Assembly (NCBI GenBank): GCA_013407085.1 | Contig: JACCGJ010001822.1 | Span: 21,797-85,796 of the forward strand | Reading direction: 5' to 3' | Source of the DNA: Atriophallophorus winterbourni | Taxonomy: Eukaryota > Platyhelminthes > Trematoda > Plagiorchiida > Microphallidae | DNA: 64,000 bases | Shown: positions 52,560 through 63,875 of the stretch, piece by piece | How positions within the stretch are numbered: position 1 is the stretch's first letter | Layout: every line of letters starts with the position of its first letter | Made by a program: the position numbers and the translations under genes | Notes under the pieces: generated by a model | What the model was told of the DNA's origin: nothing | Database searches by the model: none | Seen by the model: only the letters and a program-made list of their open reading frames with translations

Positions 52560-53890
52560 ACCGATCGAAACTCAATATTGATGAAAACAAAGTTTGCGAT
52601 GAATCGGTTAGAGTAGATGTTTGGTAACGTTTCGTTTTTCACGCAGAATCGCAACAGATTAGAAACTGTCCATAATTAACTCGAAAACTCGGATCCAAAA
52701 TCCAAATTACACTTCCGTTCTTGGACTGTCCCGAACGAAAAGACAACAGCAAGATAAAAACCAAGGTATATCATAAACCAATCGACACAAATGCGGTGTT
52801 GTGGTACGCCTTTGCGCATCGCAAGAGTATTTCAGTCAGTGAAGAAATCACTGTTCTATAAGGCGAAACACATCTACAACGATACTAACGTTAATAAACG
52901 AGCTTATCAAGAAGTTAGTAATTGACTTGCAGATCATAATTACCTACAAACTTTAAATTTAACCGCATCAAGCATCTGAAACCGGAATGGAAAACGTCTG
53001 GCCAGCTACAGTTTCTAACGTATGTCAAAAGCCTTTCCGAAGGAATTAGTAGAATGTTTAATAACGAAGATATAATAGTAATGTATAATAAAGGTAGATC
53101 GCTCCGCCCCTTATTAATGAACCCAAAGTCTAAGGCACCTTTAGGTTGTGCAACGAACTGTATATACCAAATAAAATGAAAGTATTGCCCGGAACAAACG
53201 TCTCTAGAACATTGCAGCAAGATCAACGAAGATAAAAAAAATCGGAAAGCGACTCCGCAATTCCAGTTTAGGTGAATCACTGATACGGGATTCTGTCCTA
53301 GCTGAACATGTGTTGAACATAGTTTATGGCGTGGATCTTCATAATGTGGAAGTGATAAGACGTGGTGTGACACCTTATAGGATAAGACTTCACGCTGGAA
53401 TGTTTGAAATAACGAAGGCCGATGTGCATGTAGTCAACAAGTTGGATCGGATGGATGTCTCAACAATCAGGCGTTCGGTTCTGTATCGGGTAAGGATTTA
53501 CGTGCATAACACCTAATGCACACACGAATAAAGCAATCAGGTTCATTGGTCAGTGGAAATGGCTCACAGCTACACCGACCAAGCAATTTAGTGTTAATAC
53601 TGAGTGCAGCCTACAAGGATTAACGTGCATGAACTCTAATGTGTACACGAATTACGCAAATAGTCAAGCAGTAGATGTTGTTAGCACCTGCACACCGAAA
53701 CAAACAATCAAGTGTTGAGTATATATATATATGGGGTAGGTCAATTTATTTTGATCTCGCATGTCTACCAGAACCCTGTTCGTACCGAAACTCTTAGTCA
53801 GACGAAGCTTCTGTGTCAGAGAGATAAGAGAAACGTTACCAAATATCTGCTCTAGCAGATTCATCACAGACTTTATTTCCAGTGAAAACG
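52560..53890 (+). mobile_element. PLE-A unit bounded by inverted repeats
   Basis: A ~60-bp block (GATGAATCGGTTAGAGTAG then TTTGGTAACGTTTC) at about 52565-52645 recurs inverted at 53815-53890 (GAAACGTTACCAAATATCTG...). Between them on the plus strand lie the RT region after motif C, the linker, the GIY-YIG nuclease and the C-terminus of PLE-A (stop at 53517-53519), plus 3' flank. The arrangement parallels the unit at 1216-1971. Confidence 0.78.
52690..53519 (+). pseudogene. PLE-A RT C-terminus, linker and GIY-YIG
   Basis: Frames give LPFLD-like RT sequence (52.71 kb), KIKTKVYHKPIDTNAVLWYA, then NDTNVNKRAYQEVSN and the linker TYVKSLSEGISRMFNNEDII (53.02 kb), and GRSLRPLLMNPKSKAPLGCA with TNCIYQIK entering the nuclease. 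The GIY-YIG core itself is poorly preserved (KYCPEQTSLEHCSKINEDKK; the VYIGQ motif is lost). The end is intact in 53310-53516: NIVYGVDLHNVEVIRRGVTP and STIRRSVLYRVRIYVHNT. Several stops and at least two frame shifts. Confidence 0.82.
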
Positions 53891-54189
53891 TTTTAGCGTA
53901 CATAATTCAAAAATCAGTAAAAAGTTACTCGCGAATAATAAGTCGTTCATCCATGAGTTGCTAAATCAGCAGACAGTGGACCGACGTATTCGATTTATTA
54001 TTTTAACATTAACCGAAACGAATGTAATGAATGATAGATAGCATTAAGAAATGTTTCCAAAATGTCGGAGACCGGCCGAAAGTGAATTAAATGAGTATTG
54101 TCGGGCAACCAGTAAAAATTGAGCGAATACAGTGGAGTTTCCATCAAATCTAGCATTGAAAATAGCTTGTTTTTGAAAGCATTTGTTCA

Positions 54190-55250
54190 AGACGATTGTT
54201 ATGTTATCGGCACCTATCGCATCCGTGTTTAATCGTTGCATGGAAAATGCAATTATGTATAACCACGATTCCTAAGAAAGATCCTGGTAATTACCGCCTG
54301 ATCGTGTCCACGTCGCAGTTACTTCAAGTACTTGAAAGCATTGTGTTACGACGAATGGCTTCCAGTTGTCATTTACATGATGCTGATCAGTTTGCCTACT
54401 GTAAGTATCGTTTATCTGTCGATGCTTTCGCTTTGCTTACGGATCATATTTCACGTTCTCTCCACAACTTTGATTTCTGGATTATACCAATGCGTTTAAC
54501 AGTATTTTTCGAAGTTCCTTACCTCGAAAACTATCTGGATGTGGTGTTTCATGAAACATTTTTCATTGGATTGTATCCTACTTCGAAGGTTGTCTTCAGT
54601 ATACGATCGTGAATGGCAAAACCTCTCGTGCGATACCGATTCCACGTGGTGTCCTGCAGGGTTCAATACTCTGTGCATTTTTATTTTCTATGTACATTTC
54701 TGATCTTCCTTGTAGCCCTTCTGCACTTAATAATAAATAAGCTGACGACGTTGCCGTTGCATTAAATCACAATATTCAATGATTACAAGAATTGGTCAAT
54801 GGTTATCCACACCTGGTTTATCCGGGGACTTTCTAATTATCCGTACGAAATAAGACTTAAAATGTTGAATTTGCATTCGGCTCAATACAGACGAAAACGA
54901 GGAGCACGAATATTCATTTGGACAGTGCTTAATCAAACAAATCATCCTTGCAGTCATTTGTTTCATCTTTCGCACATCACACATCTGCGAGGTCTCCAAT
55001 CGAATCTTTATCAACAGCATAGCAGTTGAACTGCCGCAAATATGCATTTTCCGTTCGTAATGTGCAATTGTGGAACTGTTTACCTACTCATGTGGTACAA
55101 TCTGGAACCATTGACGTTTTCAAGCAATCACTAGACATGGACAAGTATCTTTTTCACGTTTGACAATAATCTCTAACAATATTTTGATAATTTTTGTGGG
55201 TCTTGTAAAGCATATCATCTTTGAATAAATCTTTGAATCTCCAAAAATGC
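54190..55250 (+). pseudogene. LINE-D reverse transcriptase remnant
   Basis: The plus strand carries pieces of another non-LTR RT: LSAPIASVFNRCMENAIM and KKDPGNYRLIVSTSQLLQVL (fingers), LRRMASS, DYTNAFNSI (motif A, about 54.48 kb), VLQGSILCAFLFSMYISDLP (motif B, about 54.65 kb), ADDVAVALNHN (motif C, about 54.74 kb), then YEIRLKMLNLHSAQYRRKRG and SVRNVQLWNCLPTHVVQSGT (C-terminus). It ends in a TTGAATAAATCTTTGAATC tail at about 55225-55243. Motifs are in order but in three frames with stops. It differs from the A, B and C families and may belong to another CR1/Jockey-group lineage. Confidence 0.75.
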
Positions 55251-55319
55251 AACGAAGTGGTAATTTCCATTATGCCGGGACAGCGATGCTTAGCTTTGCA
55301 TAAAAAACCCCCGGGTTTC

Positions 55320-55470
55320 ATTTAATGGATCGGTTTTCGAAAGATGCAGTCGTATCAAGTACCTTGGCGTTACAATATTCGACAGTCTTAGCTGGACCAA
55401 TCATGTGACCACACAAATCCAGAAAGTTCGCGGGTTGTCATTCTATGCTCCGCCTCCTTTCTCCCCATTC
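55320..55470 (+). pseudogene. LINE RT thumb fragment
   Basis: The plus strand reads SRIKYLGVTIFDSLSWTNHV then TTQIQKVRGLSFYA, the YLGV...L.W..H motif found after the RT active site in Jockey/CR1-type LINEs. No other part of the domain is recognisable; frames after 55470 are broken. Confidence 0.65.
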
Positions 55471-55764
55471 CACCTAATGTAATTAAACTTTCTGTTGTTT
55501 CTAGCATCGTTCCACGCCTGCTTTGCGCAACCCCCTTAATTTTTCCTGTTCTCCTGAAAAAGGATTTTCTACTGATCAGAAGAAGCATTAGGAAGCCAAT
55601 AATTTATTCCCTATTCACGAACTAATAAATTCAGAAACTCTATTGTTCCTTAACTGGCACGATACATGCTTAATCAATCAATGGCTATTTCACAGTTGAA
55701 GATGCGCCTGACAATTTGATAACCGATGTTGAAATCTCTTCGTTAATTTCCTGATTTTATTCGC

Positions 55765-55860
55765 ATGTCTGTCTAGGCCTGGGTAACCTGACAGTATTTT
55801 GGCCCACATACAGTATTCTTTGTGCGACACTTTTTGCCTCGATCAGGCGTGTGTGATTTT
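55765..55860 (+). repeat. Dispersed ~95-bp repeat, copy 2
   Basis: GCATGTCTGTCTAGGCCTGG, GTAACCTGACAGTAT and GCCTCGATCAGGCGTG match the copy in intron 4 of the EF-hand gene in the opposite orientation. Confidence 0.65.
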
Positions 55861-55992
55861 ATACTTTTAATTTTTTCTCAGTTTTGTAGAAATTAATTTA
55901 ATTACTGAAAATTCGTGCACACGAATAAAGTCATTTTTTCCTTCTTCTGTTCTTTCTTCTTCTGCTTCTTATTTACAAACGTAAGTTAAGCC

Positions 55993-56095
55993 AAGGTATT
56001 GTTGTGCTCATATCCCCTCCACGTTAACGCCACGACTGGCTTCTGACTGTGTGCCGTCATCAATTGGAGATAGTGAGATTAGGTTGAGTAATCTA
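55993..56095 (-). repeat. Hammerhead-like short repeat, copy 4
   Basis: The minus strand reads TTGATGA (core with C to T), GGC-ACACA-GTC, GAAG, then GCC-AGTCGT-GGC and GATATGAGCACAACAATACC. The stem-III base pair A-U of copy 5 is changed to G-C here on both strands of the hairpin, a compensatory pair. Confidence 0.65.
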
Positions 56096-57260
56096 TGAAG
56101 CGTGGTTGTTGTTGTTGTTGGCCTCCTTCGGTCCATAGTCCTCCATGGATGTACATGACAATCGTGTGAATGTTCCAGTTCCGCAGCTTTTGGAATGACT
56201 AAACAGTCCGAATCGGGAGGAACAATCTCTCCCGCAGCGCTGGTAACGAAAGTCAGATCTCGGTTGTATTGCATCAGTTACACGCTGGCGGCGTGATCTG
56301 CGTTCAGCAGCAAAAAGCTGTATCTGCTCCTCACCAGCTTGCAGACGACGCTCTACACAATGCCTCCAATGTGAGCGGTCAAGAGCAAGTTCTTCCCAAC
56401 TCGACGGGTCGATGCCAAGACCTTTCATCTCTCTTTTGCAAACGTCTTTGTGCCGCAAGTGCGGCCTGCCCAATGGGCGACTTCCTAAATGCAACTCACC
56501 ATAGAGTAGATCTTTCGGAATACGACCATTTTCCATTCTGTAGACATGACCAAGCCACCGCAGGCGGCGCTGTCGCAATAGGGTGAACATGCTCTGTAGA
56601 CCAGCTTTTGAAAACTCTTCAGCATTAGTCACTCTGTCCATCCACGATATGTTCATGATACGACGGATGCTTCGTAGATGGAAAGCATTCAGCTGCCGTT
56701 CGTGTCTTGCGTGGGTGGTCCAGGTTTCACTGCCTTAAAGTAAACCATTTAGTACGCACGCGCTGTATACCATCATCTTTGTTTTTACAGTCAGCTTGCG
56801 GTTACCCCAAACACGAGAGTTCAATCGAGACAGAATGACAGCTGCTCTGCCAATCCGCTTATCAATCTCCGTGTCTAGCGAGAGGTTATCCGCAATGGTT
56901 GAACTAAGGTACGTGAACTGATGTACTGATTCAGGCTGACAGTTTCCAACAGTTATGATGGGAGGCGATACAGTCCCTTGGTCAAGAACTTTGGTCTTGC
57001 TCATGCTGATTGTTAGCCCAAAGTCTTTGCATGCCGACAAAAAACAGTCCATTAGAGACTAAAGGTGCTCTTGGGAGTGATAAATAAATGCTGCATCGTC
57101 GGCAAACAGCAGGTCACGGATTAGCACATTTCGTTCCTTGGTTTATGCTCTCAAGCGGTTCAGGTTGAAAAGCTTGCCATCATTTTGCGTGCGTAGGTAA
57201 ATACCTTCTGTCTTCGTCCTGAAAGCGTGCTTCAGAAGCAGAGCGAAGCGTGGTAAAGGC
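56093..57260 (-). pseudogene. RTE-type LINE, RT motif C to C-terminus
   Basis: The minus strand at about 57110-57070 reads RDLLFADDAAFIYHSQEHL (motif C), preceded by GIYLRTQNDGKLFNLNRLRA. After a stop, frame 57052-56735 gives FGLTISMSKTKVLDQG and HQFTYLSSTIADNLSLDTEI with KRIGRAAVILSRLN. Frame 56656-56093 gives MNISWMDRVTNAEEF, LLRQRRLRWLGHVYRMENGR, IPKDLLYGEL, and RSHWRHCVERRL near the end. This is the RTE thumb and C-terminal region, a different subfamily from the RTE copy at 16.8 kb. Stops at 57.06 and near 56.73 kb make it inactive; it is 5'-truncated near 57260. Confidence 0.87.
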
Positions 57261-57269
57261 ATAGATAAA

Positions 57270-57350
57270 GTTTTACGTGATAAGAATCTGGTTAGGTTTT
57301 ACAATATCAGGTTCTTTGTATGAAGTCTATTTAACAGTGACATTGAAGTA
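57270..57350 (+). repeat. Diverged piece of the hammerhead-like repeat
   Basis: AATATCAGGTTCTTTGTATG, AAGTCTATTTAACAGTGACA and AAGTATAACTTTG correspond to the left half of copy 1. The ribozyme-like core is absent. Confidence 0.5.
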
Positions 57351-57750
57351 TAACTTTGCCAGCACAAATCCGAAATTGCCACATATTGCTACAGAATCAT
57401 TCATAAACATATTAAAAAGCTTTTGATTAGTTCCTGCATATTCTTGCAAATAATACGTTTGACGATAGTTACGAAATGGATGAAACCGTTTGTGGCTTGT
57501 GTACTATTATAATGCTTTTAATGAAGAACATTTTGTTCAAGCCTATGCTGTTGTTTATTCGTATCATATAACAACAATTTTAGGAAAAATTATGATAAGC
57601 ACAATAAACCTAATCGATGACATTGAATTCTCTTTACAATCATATCACGTTAGTTTTCACGTTTCATGGTTTAAATCACTTTGATGCTGGATAAGCGGAA
57701 AATAAGCTTATTCTGAGCCTAGCGCTTTGGTATGCTGCTTCATCATATCA
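57350..57750. other. Unassigned AT-rich spacer
   Basis: No coding similarity; the 64-codon plus frame at 57490 has no recognisable motif. Confidence 0.5.
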
Positions 57751-57754
57751 AACC

Positions 57755-58018
<264 letters not shown>

Positions 58019-58019
58019 A

Positions 58020-59780
58020 TCAAGCTATCTGTCTGTCCGTCCTTACAAAATTATATTGATCTGAGTAATCTTGAATTATGCCTTACGTTTAATTAGCAAT
58101 AATTTTTAAATTTCGAGCGAAATCATACAATTACTTGATGCTATCGTTCAATTGACACCACAACGCAAGTGAATGGCATCTCGCTTGCGCATTTGTCGAT
58201 GACAAGTAACACGTGATGCCAAAATATTCGCATTTCTTGGCTTTAGCACGTCAAAGTAATGCGACTCTGGTTACGTTGCAAACCGGTAATACAGTTTGAG
58301 ATATTAAATTCTTGTGGTATTGACTGACGGCAACGACGAGGTTTATAAATGACCTTGAGAAAAAATAGGCGGATTACAATGGTCTGTTTGTGTGCATGAC
58401 GTAAACCTCTGCGTAATCCGAATACAGTTCGTAAAAGCACAACAAATGAGCAAGTTTTTAAAATATACAATGGCAAATTAATTGGTATCAAAGATTTGTG
58501 GTCATCAAAATGATTTATCATGGCTTTGGTTATTCGATGTACCGTTAGGTTTTTTTGAAAATGAGGCATCATCAAACCCACTGAATCAATTTAGTATCAT
58601 AAATCGTATTTTATTCACTCCATTATAAGATGGAACTGCATCGGTAGGATTCGAGGATTCGGTATGTGTTCTCTCGGAATGCATCACTAATCATATTCTC
58701 TGAACATTTGGTTTTTCTATAAAGATTTTTTAATGTAGATTAAATTTGGTCATAATCAAGATTCCATGGCGTGGACGAAACACATTTCTGAGTCATATAT
58801 TTTGTACACACCGTTCCTCAAGATTCAATTTTAATTTCTTGGTATTGCTTACCAGATTTGAGCTCATATGAAACCCAACGACAATATAATGTTTAATCGC
58901 GTGTGTGTTTGAATGCGAAACAACTTTTCAGTGCGAGGGAAATATAAAATGCTGTCTCAAGGACACTATCGACACTTTGATATCCAGACAACATGCGGAA
59001 TTGAATGTTTTCCGTACAAACTCAGCTGGTTTCGAGAAATTTCACATATTTTGTTGACTTTTTTTCTTAAGTTGATCATGGTTCGTACGAGAAGAAACTG
59101 CTCAATTGACTAACAATAATCACAGATCAACTCATAAAATTTAAAATCATTTCTACATAATACACATAATACTGAGTTTCTATCTCACAATTATGTGATA
59201 GTGTGTGAAAAATGTATCCATTTACTTTGAGACCAATGATAGCAATACCCCAATGAAAAGCAAACATAACATGTATCAATGGGTGTAATCACACACACTT
59301 TCCACATCTTGACAGTCAATATAATGTGTCACTCGGTGTTGGCTGAACTCTTGTTGGACCGCAAAACGGATTACATCTGGCATAACTATATATATATATA
59401 TATCGGACCTTTAAGTGCTCACATTACATTTCCTCTCGTGATGTGGGATACGTGGGTGAACCCAATAAGCGTTGAACAGGCTGACCCCAATGGTGAAGTG
59501 AGACGCAATCAAGGTGCGTGCATGCAACGCGTGAGGAGGACGTGCTTAATGTTGGACCGATAAAAAGGAAAGGTGATACTTAGCCAGGTGTGCGTCACCT
59601 GCCCATGTTTGACCTGAAGTGACCCACCGCAATCATTTCCGGTTTCACTCTAATACCACTCGATACAATCTGGTGATGAAAATATTTTTGTCTCTATTTT
59701 TCGAAAGATATTCACACTGTATATTGTTATGTATGATTGTATTAAATAAATTCATTTTTAGTAGATCGTATTTCTTGTGT
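58020..59780. other. Unassigned sequence
   Basis: About 1.75 kb without recognised coding similarity. The 112-codon minus frame at 58243-58581 has no motif I can place. A short AT run is at about 59389-59403. Confidence 0.45.
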
Positions 59781-59781
59781 A

Positions 59782-59833
59782 GATCAGATACTAAACCAGC
59801 ACCGATTAGATGGTGCCGGTTTAGTATGTGATC
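59782..59833. repeat. Hairpin: 22-bp inverted arms, 8-nt loop
   Basis: GATCAGATACTAAACCAGCACC and its near-complement (20 of 22 pairs) enclose GATTAGAT. It lies ~150 bp upstream of the Merlin transposase fossil and could be a foldback terminal-repeat remnant or an RNA hairpin. Role unknown. Confidence 0.7.
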
Positions 59834-59929
59834 GACCTACATGTTTCTAGTTTCGCCTGTGATCTACCTAAATGTGAATAAATTGGAAGGAACAGGAAAA
59901 CTATATGGGATTGGTTCAACGTGTGTCGA

Positions 59930-60440
59930 GAAGTTTGCTTTTTAATAGTGTCAGTCAATAAGCGAGGTCAAATGGTGGGACCTGAAGCAAATCCTGTAGA
60001 AATAGACGAAGCACGCTCTGCTGGAAGAAGAAAATACAATCGAGGACGTCTTCACAATGGTGATGAAAGAGCCGAATCAACTGACAGTGAAGCAGATGTA
60101 GTGAACAACAGGAACCACAAACGAAGAATAGACGGGCCATGGATTTTTGGATTTTGAAAATGTCTTTGATTGTCGTTACTTTTATGTTGCAAAAAGAGAC
60201 TGAGATAATTTAGAACCAATTATTCAAAGAGAAATTCAAGAAGGCTCCATCATCCACTTAGATAAATGACCCGCTCACTCGACTCTAAATCGCCATTTTA
60301 ATCATCGTCAACAATCAGCAAAGCTATTTCACCAAGATGGAACACATACGCAAAACATTGAACGATCTTGGCCAGATGCTAAAATTCATATTCTCAAAAA
60401 GATGAGAGGAGTTCCAATACACCTGCACTAACGGACCTTG
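59930..60440 (+). pseudogene. Merlin/ISXO2-type DDE transposase fossil
   Basis: The first frame reads MVGPEANPVEIDEARSAGRR then KYNRGR, the ISXO2-like pattern VEIDE...RKYNRGR that carries the first catalytic Asp, and ends GPWIFGF. After a frame change come FDCRYFYVAKRD, LEPIIQREIQEGSIIHLDK (second Asp, with LDK for the usual SDEW), HFNHRQQSAKLFHQ, DGTHTQNIERSWPDAKIHIL (NIE, catalytic Glu) and KKMRGVPIHLH. Two further in-frame stops occur, near 60200 and 60270. The order and spacing match Merlin-superfamily transposases, DNA transposons related to bacterial IS1016. It is clearly dead. Confidence 0.85.
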
Positions 60441-60449
60441 GTTTTCGAA

Positions 60450-60698
60450 TTTTTGCCTTCAAAGTTTCAGATATCAAGGGGTTTTCAAGCTATTTCCTAT
60501 AGAATTTTAACAATTTTTGAACAATCGTTTAATGTAGGGAGCGCTCCATTCAATATTAGTACTTTTTCTGATACAAGTATCCATTTTGTGAAGTTATTTA
60601 TTTCATACGGTTTGCTGGAGCCATTTTGCATAAATCCAACTTTGAATTGTATTAGTTGATTCCAGATAACGGTTGTTAAATATATTTCCCAACAATGT
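60450..60698. other. Unassigned sequence after the Merlin fossil
   Basis: No recognised coding similarity. It may contain the transposon's 3' end; no terminal inverted repeat could be paired. Confidence 0.4.
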
Positions 60699-60905
60699 AT
60701 TGTGGTGCTCACATCCCCATCCCATACACACCACTACTGGTTTCTGGCTGTTTGCCATCATCAGGTGGAGACAGTAAGATCAGGTTCAGTTAGTTTCGAG
60801 CGCTTGGGTATGAATCACTTTGTGATGCTGTATTTGAACATCGCGGTTCTTTGTAAAAACCTTATATAACAGTGGCATACAAGTATAACTTTGTTTATGT
60901 TTCCC
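60699..60905 (-). repeat. Hammerhead-like short repeat, copy 5 (best core)
   Basis: Read on the minus strand: CTGATGA (60758-60764), stem TGGC-AAACA-GCCA (60745-60757), GAAA (60741-60744), hairpin ACCA-GTAG-TGGT (60730-60741), then GTGTATGGGATGGGGATGTG and AGCACCACAATAC. The left half of the family (AATCACTTTGTGATGCTG, GTTCTTTGTAAAAACCTTAT, AACAGTGGCATACAAG) lies at 60812-60890 in plus orientation, so this copy is itself rearranged relative to copy 1. Confidence 0.75.
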
Positions 60906-61550
60906 AATAGTTCTCAAGGTCAAAAACAACCCTAGTCATAATGCCCTTTGCGTTTTCTACCCACATCTTGAACACACTCAATCCATCGTTATTCACGTCA
61001 CTCACCTTCTTCGGTGCATCCATTTTATCAGTACGATTCACATCTTGAGCACAAAGCGCCAACCTTTAAGCAAACCCGATTTCAATCACACAATAACCGC
61101 CAATTCGTCCAACATGTTCATTACGCACATGACAAAGACTAAAACACATGCCCATCTTTTATAGGTGAATCTGATTTTCATACAAATATCCTCAACCCGT
61201 CTGTGTGGGTTGTAGATTTGATCTGATTTGCCGGTCGATTTCTTGCTGACCGGTTCACTTCAACCTCCCACCACTTTGGGGTTGTTTGACTGAACTTGAA
61301 GTATCATTCGGTTGACGTTGCTCATCTGCTTTTGTTCCAAACAATTTCGTTTATGATTCAACTTGCTACTGGTTAGTTGTTGATGTTGTCCGCCTTTTTA
61401 GCGCTTCCTACTCAGGTGTTGTTTTGGAAGGTGGTGTTCCATTGATCATGCGACTGCTCTTTCATGACAACTTCAGTTGTTGCACGTCATGCATCTGCAA
61501 TATGCTAAAACAAAAGAGTAAATGAAATTGTTCTGTTCACAAGCAGTACA
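60905..61550. other. Unassigned sequence
   Basis: No recognisable coding similarity or strong repeat. Confidence 0.45.
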
Positions 61551-62345
61551 TGTATATTCTTAAAGTCCACTGAGTGACGTGTTCAACACATTTTCACCTT
61601 GAGCTGAGTCCTTGATGAAAGATTTATAAGCCATTGTCGATTTGTGGGTGTTTTTTGGGGTTCTTCAGCTGTTTGATCCTAGTATTAAATCCTCTGTTTC
61701 TCTGTCCCTTACAAATCACTCAAGCGTTCTTGGCACTTGATCCAATTAACACAGATGCTATGTGTATCTAAAAAATATCTTATCATCAGCATATACTAAG
61801 GTCGAACAAAGAATTACACTTCTCATATTTATCCCATATTGATAGTTAGTCTGAGATACGACTCATCGCGTTAGAAACCTATGTTGCTTAAGGTATATAA
61901 ATTATAATTTTGTGTGTGTCGAATTGAGATACCTAAACCGTTTAAATTAGCGCCTCAGAAGACTTTTAGGAAAGCTACGGTTGACAATCCTAGAATGGCT
62001 TATAACAGGCGCCTAATGTTTCTATAACGTCGGTAACAAGTACTCAATGTTATGGAAAATAAACTAGGCTATGCGTATGAATACCTGTTCAGGATGAGCT
62101 GTGTAGTAGCTCAGGTCAGTATGTCTGTCCATTGGTTCCGTGTAGACTAAAGCTTTTTACATTTGGCCTCTTTTGTCAAACAGTCTAAAAAGGAAAGTGT
62201 TTCGGTGCTATATTTCACTTCATCTGTAACATTGATTCGAGTATTTAACTCGTTTAAGTATCTATAAAACACATTCAACCCGTCATGTTTAATGATGACA
62301 AACGTGTCATTAACATTACGCCGCCGTAATTTGGGCTTGATAATT
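61550..62345 (-). pseudogene. PLE-A-like RT and nuclease remnant
   Basis: No long ORF survives, but the minus strand read piecewise gives NDTFVIIKHDGLNVFYRYLN (motif C with the first Asp changed to Asn, about 62330-62270), DEVKYSTETLSFLDCLTKEA (about 62200), LVYTEPMDRHTDLSYYTAHP (about 62140-62080), then near 61.65-61.57 kb YKSFIKDSAQGENVLNT, matching SLIRDSALAEHVLDT of PLE-A. Motif order and spacing fit RT palm, RT connection and nuclease end. Many stops and indels; an old insertion. Confidence 0.75.
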
Positions 62346-62384
62346 CCAATGCTGAGTGATTAATGATTAGCCAATTACTGAACT

Positions 62385-63875
62385 GTGACGCTCCTTTCAG
62401 TGGTTTCTAAAGTTTTGGAAAGCTTGTTGTGTAAAGATCTTGTATAGCACCCCGAGAGCAATGAAATCTTTTATGAGACGCAACATTGATTTAGGAAAAC
62501 ATACTCATGCTTTTCTTACTTGCTAACAACTTTAAATGATTGGACTCAAGCACTAGGCGAAAAGAGTCCCGAGCATGCCTGTTACTTAGATATATCTAAA
62601 GCTTTCGATCGGATTCATCACTCCCTACTACTCCAAAAGCTGCAATATGCTGCCGTCACTGATAATCGATTATGTTTCACAAGTTAACAGTTTGAACGCA
62701 AAGAGAACGTCAGAATAGATGGCGAAATTTCCCGTACTATTGGAGCCACGATCGGTGTCCCGCAAGGTTCAGTACCCGGTCCAATAATGCTATTATACCG
62801 AAACCGGTACGATGTAAATTTGTTCTTTTCGCCAACGATATACAAATTTGCACGAGGGTTAACTCTGTTGAGAATTGCCTAGTTTTACAAGCAGACTTAA
62901 ATAAGCTGACCAGTGGTCCGATTCAAAACCAAGCTGTCCTCAAACTTCCGCAAAGTGCAAAATGTTTCGAAGTTTGGAACGCTTCCCTTTCTCATACCTA
63001 CTGGCGGTCACCGCTTTAGTGGAATATATCGCAGAAAGATCTCGGTATCTGGGTGTGCAGTAATGTGAACATCAGTCTGTAGTACGAGGCCGTCTATAAG
63101 CGTGCATGCAACGTACTCGGCTCACTCAGATGAATATTTGTACGTTTAACACCGCATACATTGTCAAATATGTTTATTACCTACATTCATCCAGTTGTGG
63201 ACTATACAGTATAAGCTTGAACACTATAGATGGAAAAAGACATCTCGCTTCTTGAAAAGATTTAACATAAGACAACTAAAATGGTTACTGGATTGCATAA
63301 TCTACCATATGAGCAGCGACTGACAAGACTTGTATTGTGCACCCTCGAACGCAGACGCATCCGAGCTGACCTAATCCTGACATACCGAATAATCCATACG
63401 AGGTCCCACCCACTCAGACACTTTTTTAGAACTGGTTCCAATCTCCCGACCCGCCGTCAAAACCTGACACTTCAAATCCAACATTCCGATTAAACTGTCG
63501 CCGCAATTTACACTGTCCACGTATGCTTTATGTGGAACAGCTTACCGCCAGAAATTGTTTCCTCTTCAGAAGAATTGACCTTCAAACAAATGTTACGATC
63601 TTTTATGTTGAATAATAATGACCTGGCCCCAGTTCACTGAAATACTTTGGTAAGTTTTTCTTACACCTCATACGTGGAAAAATATATTACCTAAACATAT
63701 ATTTTCGGTTGAAATTTACTCATTCCATATCACAAATGGAATTAATTTTGCTTTTCCTTTTCCTTTGAAGCACATAGACGCAAACAATAAACTAACGATT
63801 TGCTATACTTTTTACGTATATCCTATGGTATTGTACAGTTATTTTATCTTTTCCCCATAAATCTTGAATCTTGTA
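62385..63875 (+). pseudogene. LINE-B-like RT, degenerate
   Basis: The plus strand gives SVVSKVLESL (62.40 kb), LLTTLNDWTQALGEKS (62.53), ACYLDISKAFDRIHHSLLLQ (motif A, 62.58), IGVPQGSVPGPI (motif B, 62.75), then heavily shifted thumb, and in 63281-63493 MVTGLHNLPYEQRLTRLVLC and RRRIRADLILTYRIIHTRSH, ending near VCFMWNSLPPEIVSSSEELT (63.53). Motif C is degraded (LFFSPTIYKF for LFADDI). The 3' UTR ends with CATAAATCTTGAATCTTG at 63857-63874, the tail shared with LINE-A, so the exact family is between A and B. Confidence 0.82.

Noticed and set aside
58243..58581. 112-codon minus frame as a gene
   Set aside because: No recognisable motif, no splice context and no similarity to elements in the window.
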